Below, in pieces: positions 24,840 through 36,117 of a DNA stretch of 64,000 nucleotides (positions are counted from its first letter, which is position 1; the number at the start of each line of letters is the position of its first letter). The stretch lies in contig CM050446.2 of NCBI GenBank assembly GCA_027563935.2, positions 110,836,499 to 110,900,498 on the forward strand, read 5' to 3'. This stretch comes from Costus lasius (lineage: Eukaryota; Streptophyta; Magnoliopsida; Zingiberales; Costaceae). Both the position numbers and the translations under genes were made by a program. The notes beneath the pieces were generated by a model. It worked only from the letters and a program-made list of their open reading frames with translations, ran no database searches and was not told the origin of the DNA.

Positions 24840-25090
24840 AAATAGGTGTTCGACGAGACATTCACGGGTGTGGCCGTGAGTCCCTCACAGGCCGTGAATG
24901 CTGCGTCTGAAGGAAACGCGAGAAGGCCAAAAGTCCACAGAAACTTTCACGGTCACAACCGTGAGTCACTCACGGGCCGTGAGTTTTATTTTTCAAAAGG
25001 GACATAAGTCACAGAAATATTCACGGTCGTAGCCGTGAATGACTTACGGGCCGTAAAAACTCAGTTTCACACATCACGGGTGAAAGTTAG
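24840..25090. repeat. palindromic CACGGNCCGTGAAT-type repeat cluster, first block
   Basis: Within 240 bases there are at least three pairs of segments like TTCACGG(G/T)...GCCGTGA followed by CTCACGGGCCGTGA. Each can fold as a short hairpin. The same motif recurs at 27170-27365 and once near 28330. Confidence 0.7.
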
Positions 25091-25099
25091 GGTTCACGC

Positions 25100-27160
25100 C
25101 TTTGCTTATGAATCCGAATTTCCACCTGATCCTTCCCTTCTCAGGTGACAAATCCCTCTTCCAGACCTTCCTTCATCACAGGCGGCCCTTTCTGTTGATC
25201 CTCTGACGAGATTTCGGCCAGATTTTCTCAAAACTCACCGGATGACCTCAAGAACACAGTTTCACCGTCGAAGCATGTTTTCTGCCCAATTTTTGCTTAG
25301 ATTTGTGAGAAGTCTCTTACCTAGCTGTTACATTTGGTTTCTCCACTCGATTTACATGCTTTTGCACTGATTTGGAGCCGAGAATACTTGATTCTTGAGT
25401 GAGATTTATGTAAAATCGTGGTTGAAGGTTTGATAGACTTACTGTAGCTTCACGATTTTTGTGTATTTTGAGAAATTATGAGACCAAAGAGGACACATTA
25501 GTATCACAGTCAGCTCAGATGCCAAAGATGTCTACTCCACCGTCGGCTCAAACTGAGACTCATACTGATTTTTCGTCAGACATTTTACTAAATCTACTAG
25601 CTACTACACCAGAGCTTCTAGAGGATACAGCTTCACCACAGCCAGCTGAAGCTTTTGTTGATTTGCCATCAGATATTCTATCGAACTTACCCACGGATAT
25701 ACCAGAGGATTCTGAGAGGACATTGAAATCGATTAATCTTTGTGAGTATTTTATTGTTTTATTTTTTTATATATACATCAAGGACAATGCATACTTTTCT
25801 TTGTGGGATGATGCATGTTTGGTTTTCATTAATAATTGTGGATTAAATGATATAGTATATGCAACGATTTAAGTCTAGGGTGTCTTCATGTATTTTGATT
25901 GTATTCGAGCTTTATAGGTATGTATTTTGAATGTTTATGTTTTTTTAAGGATATACAAGTTTATTTTATCTTTAATTCTAAACTTAGGAAACATTTTGAG
26001 TAATTGATTTGATGACTTAGGAAATTTCTGAAATTTCATATGGACTTAAATTGTTGAGTAAATTCAATTCTGGTATTGATAAAATACATATGTGAATTGT
26101 TACACATTCATGAGAACAAGTGCATAGTAGAATTTACTTGAAGTTTAATTTATCTAACTTTACTTGATGGAGAACTTTTTATGAATAAAAAATTAGTGAT
26201 ATTTCTTTAACTAAGACTTGCTCCAACTCCTCTAGTTGAGGAATCTAAAGTCATGAGTTATATTATACCATGAATTAGTATACTTTAAGTCTGTTGCGAT
26301 CAAGTAACAGGGGCAAAATCTTAAAAGTAAATATTTATCCCACATGTAGAAAGATCGATAACGATTTAAGTACCATGCCCTTGACCGATTCTCTGCAGAA
26401 ATAAAAAAAAAGAATAAAAGAAAAAAAAGAAAAGAATAAGAAAATAGAAAAAGAGGGAGCTATAGGTCAAGTGGACAACTCCGCTGACTTTAAGATGGAG
26501 ACTATGAGTTAAATTATACTATTCTATGGTATACATTAAACAATGTTATGATACTAATAGGAAAAGGCGCATAACTGTTTAAAGACCAAATTGCATTAAA
26601 AGTCTCTTATCTTTAACATCATTGAAATTCTTGAAGTAGAAATTTTATCTGTTACGTGAGAGTATATGATACTTAGTAAGTGAAGATTGAATGTTATGAC
26701 ATGAATTGTAAATTTTATCCTTCTTGGATTGAAACTCTTGAGAATTAATTTCTATTTGGATTTTTCTTAAATTACTTGAGTTATGAAAGATTGATTGCTT
26801 AAATTGTGGACTAAAGACATTATTAAGGGAAAAATAAAAAAAAATGAGTGCCCTTATCTTTACATTCTCCATATATATTAGAATATTGCTTGAGGACAAG
26901 GAAAACTTTAAGTTTAGGTATTTTGATGAGTTGCATTTACATCATATTTTTGTCTATATTTTATATGATATTTTGGGCTTATTTTATGAATACCAATTTT
27001 TAGTGTTTTTACTTCATTTTCTATGGAATCTTTACATTTTTAGTTTTTATAAAAATGCAGGTAAAATGGCATAAAAATGATGGATTTTGTGAGTTTTAAG
27101 GCCATAACACGATTCTCGAGAAAATTACGAGGTCACACATCAAATTTGGAGTGAAACGGA
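25100..27160 (+). other. Athila-like interior, no recognised domain
   Basis: An open frame at 25459-25872 repeats a D(F/L)(S/P)SDIL.NL segment twice (about residues 34-44 and 68-78) and matches nothing I know. A purine-rich stretch lies at 26400-26460. The remainder is AT-rich. Confidence 0.4.
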
Positions 27161-27169
27161 GGACAGACA

Positions 27170-27915
27170 CAATATTCACGGGTGCATTCGTGAATCTTTC
27201 ATGGGCCATGAATATCACTCAAAATGATGAATTTTATAACTTTTGATGCCACAGGATGATTCGTGATGAAAAGACGAGGCCGTAAGTCAAATTTGGAGCA
27301 AAACGGAAGTCAAACGCAACTTTCATTCTTGTGGTCGTGAATGTATTCACGGGCTGTGAATACACTACTGTGCAAAAATGCAACTGATGACACAAAAATT
27401 CATAGTATATTTTGTGTCATTTGATTAGTATTTTTGTGTCATATTCATGCTCTTTTGTGTGTTTTTAAGTCTTATTTGTCAAATATTGTGGAATCTACAC
27501 TATTTCTTATTTTTCATCATTTTTAGGTAAAAGTGACATATTTTGATGGATTTTGAAAGATCTGAGTGCACGAATGAATTCCAGATGTCTAGAAGAAGCT
27601 GCCAGTCAATTTTCACGCAAATCGGAGATAGTCAGAAAATTACACCCCTACCGTAATTAATTTTACAGGTGTAATTTTCTGCCCAAATTACACCACTACT
27701 GTAATATTTTCCACAGGCCGTAATTTCTGCTCGAAAATACACAGAAGAAAATATGGCATTTTTGTAATATTTTTTACAGGCCGTAATTTTTGCTTATAAA
27801 TACATAGAAGAAAATACAACACCGCCGTAATATTTTTTACAGGCCGTAATTTCTACTCAAAAATTCATAGAACAAATTACTGCACTACCGTAATCAAAAT
27901 TACGGCCGTAATTCT
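27170..27915. repeat. CACGGGC(C/T)GTGAAT and ACAGGCCGTAATTT repeat arrays
   Basis: From 27177 to 27365 the CACGGG..CGTGAAT motif recurs. From about 27650 a related array takes over: units of about 60-70 bp contain CCGTAATATTTT(T/C)(T/C)ACAGGCCGTAATTT(C/T)TGCT and AATACA.AGAAGAAAATA, in roughly four copies up to 27915. The two arrays look like diverged versions of one motif (CACGGGCCGTGA versus ACAGGCCGTAAT). Confidence 0.7.
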
Positions 27916-28439
27916 GAATTTGGATGAGTCTTCCATAGCTGCTCCAAAATCTGATTTTTCGAAGCCATATTAGAAAGATCCGGGGCACGATTTCAAAATC
28001 CGTAAAAAGGGGATCGTTCTATAAGAGGAGGAGAAGATTTGAGGATAAGAATCATCAAATTTCATTGCCGATCGAGGGATAAATTGTAAAGGGTGTCCCT
28101 AGGGCTCAGCCTCGCGCTGGGAGGCGTAGAGGCCAACTTAGGCCGTGAAATTTACAGGAGAGCTTCACCTAGGGGAGGAGAGGATACACCAGAAATTTCA
28201 AATCGAAAGGAGTTCAGACGAGGGAGAAATCAAAGGAAGAAGATTCGGGCGGAATAGGCAAATCGCGATTTATTATAGCAGTGTACTGTTCACGGTACTT
28301 GTAGCTTTTACTATTCGTTCGAGAAAAAATCACGGGCTGTGAAATTTTTCTCACCGCTGTGATTACAGTAAACCCTTGTTCTCTCTTTTTATTTGAATTC
28401 TGATTTTTTATGAATTTTATTATATTTTTAACTCCATGG

Positions 28440-29262
28440 TAGCGTAACTTTCCTTGGGACATGTGGGTGTAATCCCCTTAGTTTCATAATGACTAGATGA
28501 TCTTTATTTTGTTAGGGAACTTTTGTTATGATAATTCTACTTATGTGACGATTGTCTTTAATCTCTCTTAGTTTCATATTGTCCACATGTATTAGAATTT
28601 TTGTGATATGAACTGAAAAGTGACTTGCAAAAACTTGGAACCCTAGAATCGTGATTTAGGAACTCATCGTAAGAAATTATGTTTGTTCTTGTTTCTAGAT
28701 TTTAGAAATTTATTGACTTGTTGATAATTTGACCTAGGATTGAGTTATTGAAATAAACTTGAAGATACTGTAAGAAATTAAGTATCAGATTATTGGAGAA
28801 CCATAAGTAGAACCTGTGAAAATTAAAGTATGAAAGTATTTAGTTTTCACTTGAGATGATAGACTTAGAATTTGAATGCACGAAAGTGATCTTTGAGTTC
28901 TTTGTCAATGATTTACTTATCTTTAGCATTGAATTAATCTTGTGCGAAAGTGAGGATTGATTCTTTGTAAATTGTCTGCGCGAAAGCGAGATGATTTCTT
29001 ATAAAGTAAATTATATCTTTATCATAAGAAGAGTGGACTGACGATGCGCTTATTTCCTTCTTGTCATAGGAATTAAGGTGGATGAAACCCTAGTCCCAGC
29101 TCTTCTCTCTGACTCTTCATATACTTTCCGATCATTTGCTTACGTCATATTTGATTGTTTAGCTAGTGAGAAAACAATTATTTGGTACTTAACATGTAGG
29201 TCTCTATGGTTCGATATCTTTTTATTACTTCGAAGTATCCGTGCACTTGCGGACACAACAGC
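28440..29262 (+). repeat. probable third, diverged LTR end inside the Athila-like element
   Basis: The segment ending at 29262 (GATATCTTTTTATTACTTCG, then TATCCGTGCACTTGCGGACAC) closely matches the last 50 bases of both Athila-like LTRs. It is preceded by AAACCCTAGTCCC, as those LTRs have AAACCCCGAGTCC. Upstream similarity fades, so the left limit is a guess. It may be the remnant of a related element into which, or next to which, the present one inserted. Confidence 0.5.
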
Positions 29263-29535
29263 AACATTCACACCCGTGGCCGTAAACAGTTCACTGTCAG
29301 TGAGTTTTTTCGCCCCATTCCGTTTTTCACTCAATTCGACCCCGAATCGAGTCAAAACTTAACTAAACTTTGTAGAAGCCTTCCTAGATGGGTTCTACAC
29401 TTATTAAACTGTAAAAGGAAGGATTTTGAAAGGTTTTAGGGGGCTTCTACGGACGAACATGAACAGAGGTGGCGGCTAGGGCGAAAATCAATTTCTGGGT
29501 AGAATTCCAGCGAAAGATCACACAAAGGAGGGATT

Positions 29536-30325
29536 TGAATGCTTCATTTTCATCTCCAGATCGAGGGGAAGAGTTCTAATTATATCCTAGTGTCTTTTTG
29601 CATTATTTTTAACAGATTATGTCGAGTTCATCAATATACATGCTGTTTTTGAAGAACATGTTTGCTTAAACCTGTTTTCAGGATTAGAGGTGTATCCCAC
29701 TAATGATTTATGGACTAAATCTATTGTTTTAAATTTTTGTCATGATTTTTATAAAGTTGATTTGATTAGAATTGTGTTTATTCCATAATTTACTTTGATC
29801 AAGTATGTTTACGTCTTTGACATTATGAGAAGGATTGAGATGTGAATTGCAACGTCGGAACTATTCTTTTGAAACCTACGAATCCAATCACGAGAGTAGT
29901 TTAGATTTATTTGAAGGATTTTTATGATTTTTATGATTTTTCACAGAACTTAATGGGTCTATTCATGTTAATTGCCACGAGAGTAGGGGATTGATATGAA
30001 TAGATACCGGATGACGCTCCGGGAGGAGGTAATATGTACATTAGGAAAAATCTCTTTCAACACTATAATTTTTTGTTAAAAGAATTTATTTTGTTATATT
30101 TCATAATTTTCAGTGTAGTGAAACCCCGAGTCCCGACCTTTTGCATATTGATTTAAACCCTAAAAACTACCTTTTTGTTTTCTCGTACTAGAAGCTTCCA
30201 AACAAAAGCACCATTTGAATCGTCTAGCTATAGATCGACCGTGTAATCAGTACTTGACCGCCAGATCCTCGTTAAGAACGATAATCTTTTTATTACTTCG
30301 ATAAATCCGTGCACTTGCGGACGCA
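29536..30325 (+). repeat. 3' LTR of the Athila-like element
   Basis: Partner of 22229-23010, directly preceded by a purine tract at 29522-29533. Confidence 0.85.
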
Positions 30326-30990
30326 TCATGCATCCACAGTGGGATCCCTCTTGTATGCTATGTTATGTACGAGACTAGACGTGACTTTTGTAGTGAGCAT
30401 AACTAGCAGATACCAGTCTAACCCTAGTGTCCAACATTGGATTGCAGTGAAGAATATTATGAAGTATCTAAGAAAGACAAAAGATTTATTCTTAGTCTAT
30501 GGTGGACAAGAAGATATGTGTATCCAAGGTTATATAGATGCTTCTTTCCAATTAGATCAAGATGACTTCAAATCGCAGTCCGACTATGTGTTCTTGCTAA
30601 ATGGAGGTGTTGTTTATTGGAAAAGCTTCAAGCAATCCACGGTGGCAGACTCTACAGCTGAAGAAGAATATGTTGCGGCTTCTGAGGCAGCCAAAGAAGC
30701 GGTTTGGATCAAGAAGTTCATCTCTGAACTTCAAGTGGTTTCTAGCGCTGCTGATCCCATTGAGCTCCTTTGTGATAACAATGGTGCGATCGCGTAGGCC
30801 AAAGATCACATCAGCGATCCAAACACATACTCAGAAGATTTCACCTGATCCGGGACATATGCAGAGTTGACACAGCGAACAATCTAGCAGACCCCCTGAC
30901 CAAGGCTTTGGTATAGCAGAAGCATGATGGTCATACTTGAGACATGGGATTATGGTACCTCAACGATAAGGTCTGAGTGCAAGTGGGAGA
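30326..30990 (+). pseudogene. copia RNase H fragment of the Angela-like element
   Basis: The frame reads ASTVGSLLYAMLCTR, then D-A-S in YIDASFQ, then STAEEEYVAASEA and LLCDNNGAIA. These are the end of copia reverse transcriptase and the RNase H domain. A TAG at 30795-30797 replaces the Gln that normally follows the AIA motif. The remaining sequence to the purine tract keeps readable but frameshifted homology. The upstream part of pol has been lost at the junction with the Athila-like LTR. Confidence 0.8.
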
Positions 30991-30991
30991 T

Positions 30992-32666
30992 TGTTAGTGT
31001 TATGCCCTGAGACCTATGTTTCAGTCTTAACTATCGTACTACATATATTGATATTTTTAGATACTGGCATTGTCATTGTCATGATTTATTGTACATCTGC
31101 GCATATGTATGTTTACATGATAATGTCTCTCCGAGATATTACTATCTTAGTTTGCTATGTCCCGAGTTGAGTACTATAGTGGATAGGGGACAACTATGGT
31201 GCAGGTGAGACTCGTATATGTGCTGGTTAGCATGGGTTGCTCAACGCTGGTATATGGGTATATCAAGGGAGATATACTAGACCGATCCACCGTGAGGATA
31301 CTTCTTGGCGTCTCAAGAAGAATCTCATAGCGATAGAGATCGTAGATGTCCTTTGACTAGAGAGAGATTGTGTCTCTATGTAGTAAGAGATATGCTTTGA
31401 TATAACCTAACGTCTTGCCATAAAAGGGAGGTCATAACGGTTGTCATTCGGTATGTCTTGAGCTGTGTAGAGATGCGTCATACCAATAGAGGATTTGCCC
31501 TTTTCCTGTGGGGAAACTTGATGTCCATGGGCCCCTATATGGTGTATGACTAAAAGTGTGTGGCCACACCCAGGATAAGCCTGAATAGAGTTATGACCAT
31601 TAACGTTGGAATCAACAAGTGTGACACACTTGTTCAATTTAGGCGATCAGCCTGGCAAAGAGATTTGTATACTTATATATCTTATCACAATCTAAGGTTG
31701 TTGATGGCGACATTTATTCCGATGAGTTGGGTAGCAGCGATGTACTGCTAGGTGGCACTCATTGCTTGTGATGATGAGATCATCACTGCCAACGTCAGAG
31801 GGACCTACAGGGTCGCACACCTAGACGCAAGAGACTCCGTATTGATCGGTTAGCCCCTGATTGAATCATTGTATGATTCAGATCATTTTGGGAAGCTGAT
31901 GCTTTGAGATTTCTTTTATGGAGATGAGATTTTATTTAGTTCATGTTTGACCACTAGTTGACCTCTAGTGGACCACGTTTGACCTCGTTTGACCTGTATT
32001 ATCAAAATGAGTCAAACAAGGGCTTAGTGCAAGTTTGGATTTGGCCCTTTAGTCATATTAATAAAATAAATTATTAATTGGCAAGAGAATTTTTATCTCA
32101 GCTAATTAATTGGGCTAAGCGCATTTTACATTAAATATATTGTTATATTTAATGGTAAAATCAATTAGGCGCCTAAATAATGTCCCATATGGATAAATTT
32201 CTCCAAGAATAGCTAGTTCATTTATTATAAAGAGGCTCTCTTGAGAGATTTTTGCACCAATTCTTTTCTCTCATCTCTTGCTGTCGCCTCCCCTCTCCTT
32301 ATTGGCGTGAGGGTCTTGAAGGTGATAACACATAAAAGTTTTTGCATCAAAGTTGGGACAAGTGGCAGTGCTACTCACTCCTGTCGCCAACACTTCCCCT
32401 TCTCGGCACATGGTCTTGGTGATCGGTGGAAGTAGAGAAGACATTAGAGGCATGGATCTCTTCTCCTGGAGCTAGCACATGCATGGAGCGGAGGAGTCTC
32501 GAGGCAGTCTATGTGTGCTCGATTGTAGAGGACGGGCTATTGTGCATCTCCGATTGCCATCGTCAGCCTTAGATCTGCTAGTAAGGTATACCCCCATTAC
32601 ATCATTTGTATTCTTCATAAGGAAGGTTATTATTGAATTAGGAATCTCGTTTCGAGCTTCCCAATA
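30992..32666 (+). repeat. 3' LTR of the Angela-like element
   Basis: Matches 19319-21053; ends CCCAATA and is followed by the target duplicate AAAAT. Confidence 0.85.
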
Positions 32667-32671
32667 AAAAT

Positions 32672-33545
32672 TGGATGATAAAGAAACTCGGGGTATTCTT
32701 AGATTCTTGAAGGATAGGCGGGCTAAAGATCCTTAATTTTTTCTACTATGGAAACTGCAGATTCAGGCGAGATAACTCATTTCTTTTAGTCTGATGGTAG
32801 ATCTATAAAAGATTTTTCATATTTGGGGGATGTAGTTTGTTTTGATACTACTTTTCAAACCAATGAATATGATATGCCTTTTGTGCCAATCGTTAGATTA
32901 AATCATCATAAACAGACTATTATATGTGGTGCTGTATTATGGTCTGATGAGTCGGTTGATTCATTTATTTGGCTTTTTGAGATCTTTTTGCAATCTATAT
33001 GTGGCCGGCATCTTGTAACTATTTTACAGATCAGTCAGCTACAATAGCCAAAGCAATACATACTGTTTTTCCAAATATAGCTCATCGACTTTGTTTGTGG
33101 CATATATTCTAAAATGCAGTGATACATTTATCACATGTTATTCATAGTACCTCTATATTTATGAAAGATTTTAAATAGTGTATATATGAGCAGTGTAGTG
33201 TTGACATATTTAAAAAATTATGGGAGGCTCTTTTGAGTAAGTACAATCTTGTTGATTATCCATGGATGATAAATTTTTATAAAATTTGTATCAAGTGGGC
33301 TGCATATTTTCGAATTGACACATTTTTAGCTGATATGACCACCACCCAACGAAGTGAAAGTATGAACTCTCACTTCAAAAATTTTTTTAAGAAAAAGTTG
33401 GGTTTATTTGAGTTCTTAGAACAATATGATAAAACACTTAGTTTCTTCCGGGAGAAAGAGATAAAGGCTGATTGTAAGTCTCGAAATAGAACACCAAGTG
33501 GTGGCTATGATGTAAATATTAAGAGAACGAACACATTGATATAAT
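32672..33545 (+). pseudogene. FAR1/FRS-type MULE transposase, C-terminal part
   Basis: It continues the protein broken at 19318: ETRGILRFLKDRRAKDP, then after stops and a frameshift DVVCFDTTFQTNEYDMPF, which holds the first catalytic Asp block of MULE transposases. Next come WSDESVDSFIWLFEIFL and, in another frame, TDQSATIAKAI and FPNIAHRLCLWH, the second Asp block and the conserved C-L-W-H. The last frame (33233-33544) reads ADMTTTQRSESMNSHFKNF, the conserved T-(Q/T)-R-S-E-(S/G)-M-N block holding the catalytic Glu, and ends at about 33543. At least three frame changes and several stops are present. No SWIM zinc finger is visible, so the C terminus may be truncated. Confidence 0.88.
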
Positions 33546-33559
33546 TTAATGACATACTC

Positions 33560-35147
33560 AATTCAGTTTAGTCACTCACCTCCACTGTCTTTGCTTTTTT
33601 CTTTTCTTGGGTATAGGGGCTTACTACTGCCCATAAGGCCATTCTAACTCTTTCCCCTTAGGAATTTTCTTCTCAATGCGATCTTCGGGGCTACTGCCAC
33701 CTTCAGGTTCTTCCATTGCCGCATCTTCTGTATCCGTGTCCGTGTCTTCTTCTGGTATTGAGGACAACTTTTGTAGTTGTTCTTTTTGTGTCAAATTCTC
33801 ATCACGAGCCTCAACCATTTGTTGTTCTAAATTAACTAGATGAAGAATGAACACTGTCTTCATCTTTTCAATATTGGCCACATTATTATCTTTCTCAATT
33901 TCTCTCTTCTCAATTTCCTCTTTGAGCCGACTAATTTTTGCATTCAGTCTTTTTGTTTCTTGATTGATCTACACCAAATTTTGTAATTTAGTTTATAAAC
34001 ACCAAATTGTATAATGATGTAGGGCACCATCCAGCAAATTCCATAAAGAATATAATACTCACGGGGGAGAAGTGTAATGATGTCGGGGTAGGTAAAACAT
34101 CTTCTATAGGGCGTCCTTCTGGCTCTCTCGCATGATCGATTTCGTTTTCAATAATGTCAAAAATAATCTATACATGCGGTGTAATTGTTAGCATACAAAT
34201 ATAACTTAAATGAATGTAGGTGAGTAAAATGCATCATACCATGTCTTTCTTTGTCTTAAGATACTTCTTGAAATAAGTATTGCGTCGAGGTACCTTCACT
34301 TTTGCCCAATGGAATAGTCGTGGGTACTGACCGACCACCTGACTGTCGGCGTACAATAATGTATGCTCATAGAACCAAACTTGCATAACAAATTAGAAAA
34401 AATGATATTAATCACATGTTCTTGTGCAAATTACCAATTCGTGTAATTGAAGATACTTACGCAAGCGACGATCGCACAACCACCAATCCCAGATGGTTTC
34501 TTCTTCTTCAACCCAGCAGTTAGCTCAGTCTTCAGATAGTAGTGTACTGCTTCAGCCCAATTATAGTCTCCTATTCTTGCAAGGTCCTCGACGTAGGAGA
34601 TAATTCCAGCATCTAGTGAAAAACTAGTGCGGCTGAATAAAAAGCAACTGAAGACTAGGAGGATCCCAACCTCCTAACTCTCTCCTCGTCCACCATATCT
34701 GCTACAGGGGAGCACAACTGTCTCAATTTTTCCTCTAGTCGATTTCTGTTTATTGGATGTCAATTGCATTCACTCAAATAAAAAGGAGTAGTGGGCCGAT
34801 AACTCGTAAATTGCACCAACTCTCCCTCATTTGGAAGACCAAGAATCATGGAAACATCCCTCAAAGAGAATGGAACAAAATTTTCATTAATTATAAAGCT
34901 ACATCTCTCAGATTCCCATGTGGGTTGTGGATATTCCATAGCTAACATGTCCAATTGAACAGAGGGGCCTCACAACAAATGCCCAAATAGGGTATATCCT
35001 AGTTGGTTTTGAAGTAAGCTACCCCCTTCTATCTCACTTATAAACTTGTGCAAATGGCTCAGCGAGCATCGACTTAGAACTGGACGATGATCCATATATT
35101 TTTTTCCCCTTAGCTCTTTTTATGTCTCTATTACTTGGTCCAGTCAT
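33560..35147 (-). pseudogene. plant-mobile-domain (PMD / Ulp1-associated) accessory gene of the MULE, degenerate
   Basis: Read leftward from an ATG at 35145-35147: MTGPSNRDIKRAKGKK, a basic start. In an adjoining frame follow KFISEIEGGSLLQNQLGY and TLFGHLL, one stop, DMLAMEYPQPTWESERC and FSLRDVSMILGLPNEGE. The last resembles the V.R.LGLP.GG block of plant mobile domains. Further on are YVEDLARIGDYNWAEAVHYY and GIGGCAIVA. A plausible intron (GTAAGTATC near 34460) precedes VWFYEHTLLYAD, the usual W-(F/L)-x-E-H block. The tail is an acidic coiled coil (33624-33881). MULEs of this type often carry such a gene fused to a Ulp1-like cysteine protease, but no protease motif is seen before the gene meets the transposase end. 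Frameshifts and stops make it inactive. Confidence 0.7.
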
Positions 35148-36110
35148 TGTTGTACAATAACTAGAATACAATAATCCAGCTTCAGTATGAGCCCATTAAA
35201 CCCCAAAATCAATCAAGACAATGAATATATAATACATATAAATAAACATCCTATGCATGGTCATTTTGGGTACTGACCGTAATAGTCAATTTGATCATGT
35301 GGTGCATTAATTGGTAATTACCCAACATATAAAGACTTTTCTCAAACATGAATATCAAATTGTTAATAATTGAATAGACATTTGGTTAATCTAGCTAAAA
35401 CACATAACATGTGCAATTTGTAGAAATTCAACTGAAATTCTCTACCAAGCATACAAATCATAAACAATAGAAGATAAGCACGGCTAAGAACATAAATTCA
35501 TCAAATATTCTCCCATATTCCTAAACAGTGTGGAGAGGAAGAAGAGATGTGTGATAAGAGAATGCTTTAGTTTTTTTCCTCAATTAACATGATAGAAGAT
35601 TTCACAATCTCATAATGCAACAAGAAAAGAAAGGGAAAGCACATACATATTGCGTGGGTTGGAGGTCAGATGATGAGATGTGGGTGGTTGTTTGAGGTTG
35701 AAGTGGGTGGTCGTTAGAGGTTGAAGCAACGTTGACTCACGCAGGTGTCTAGAAAAATAAATATTAGAAACCAAAGTCAACGAAATTATGTAAACCCTAA
35801 AAAAAGGGCTTTGATTTCTCGTCGTGATGTCGGAATCCGCCTGGAGCACAATCGAGTTACAGTTTGCCGGCCACAAGGGGAGAGGAGGATGTCGTAGTTG
35901 AGCAGAGAGGTGGACAAAAATGTCGTAGGTGAGCAGAGAACGAAGGTGTCGCAGGTGAGCGGAGAACGAAGGTGTCGCAGGTGAGCAGAGTGGTCACAGA
36001 TGAGCGGAGAAGAATTGGAGGAGAACTCTCAATGTCGCAGGTGAATGGAAGCTTCAAATGTCGCAGTGAGCGGAGAATGGAGATGTCGGCATAGAACGGA
36101 CGCTTTTTTC
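35148..36110. other. right subterminal region of the MULE with 26-bp minisatellite
   Basis: AT-rich up to 35600. From about 35888 to 36090 a 26-bp unit TGTCGCAGGTGAGCGGAGAA(CGAAGG) is repeated, well kept in two to three copies and decayed beyond. It would lie in the 5' region of the leftward accessory gene. Confidence 0.6.
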
Positions 36111-36117
36111 CTTTAAG

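Larger units (their letters stand above)
22229..30325 (+). mobile_element. Athila-like Ty3/gypsy element with no recognisable pol
   Basis: LTRs at 22229-23010 (782 bp) and 29536-30325 (790 bp) both start TGAATGCTTCAT and end GGA(T/C)GCA. After the left LTR comes TGGCGCCGTTGCC (23020-23032), the primer-site motif seen in Athila/Tat elements. Before the right LTR is the purine tract ACAAAGGAGGGA. A degenerate gag lies at 23424-24515; no reverse transcriptase or integrase motif was found in the 6.5-kb interior, so it is probably non-autonomous. It sits inside the copia element, but no 5-bp target duplication matches (AGGGA on the left, TCATG on the right), suggesting a deletion at the insertion. 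Confidence 0.75.
19319..32666 (+). mobile_element. Angela-like Ty1/copia LTR retrotransposon, internally deleted and interrupted
   Basis: Two LTRs starting TGTTAGTGTTATGCCCTGAG (19319-21053 and 30992-32666) end in CCCAATA and flank a PBS-like TTATCAGAGCC and a purine tract GTGGGAGA. The target duplication AAAAT (19314-19318 and 32667-32671) is exact. Only the far 3' coding part (RNase H) remains; gag, protease, integrase and most of reverse transcriptase are absent. An Athila-like element occupies the gap. Long LTRs beginning TGTTAG..TATGCCC recall the Angela group; that naming is by memory of the family pattern. Confidence 0.85.

Noticed and set aside
24870..25080. CRISPR-like array because of short regular palindromes
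   Set aside because: Spacing is irregular, the motifs vary, and the context is a plant retrotransposon.
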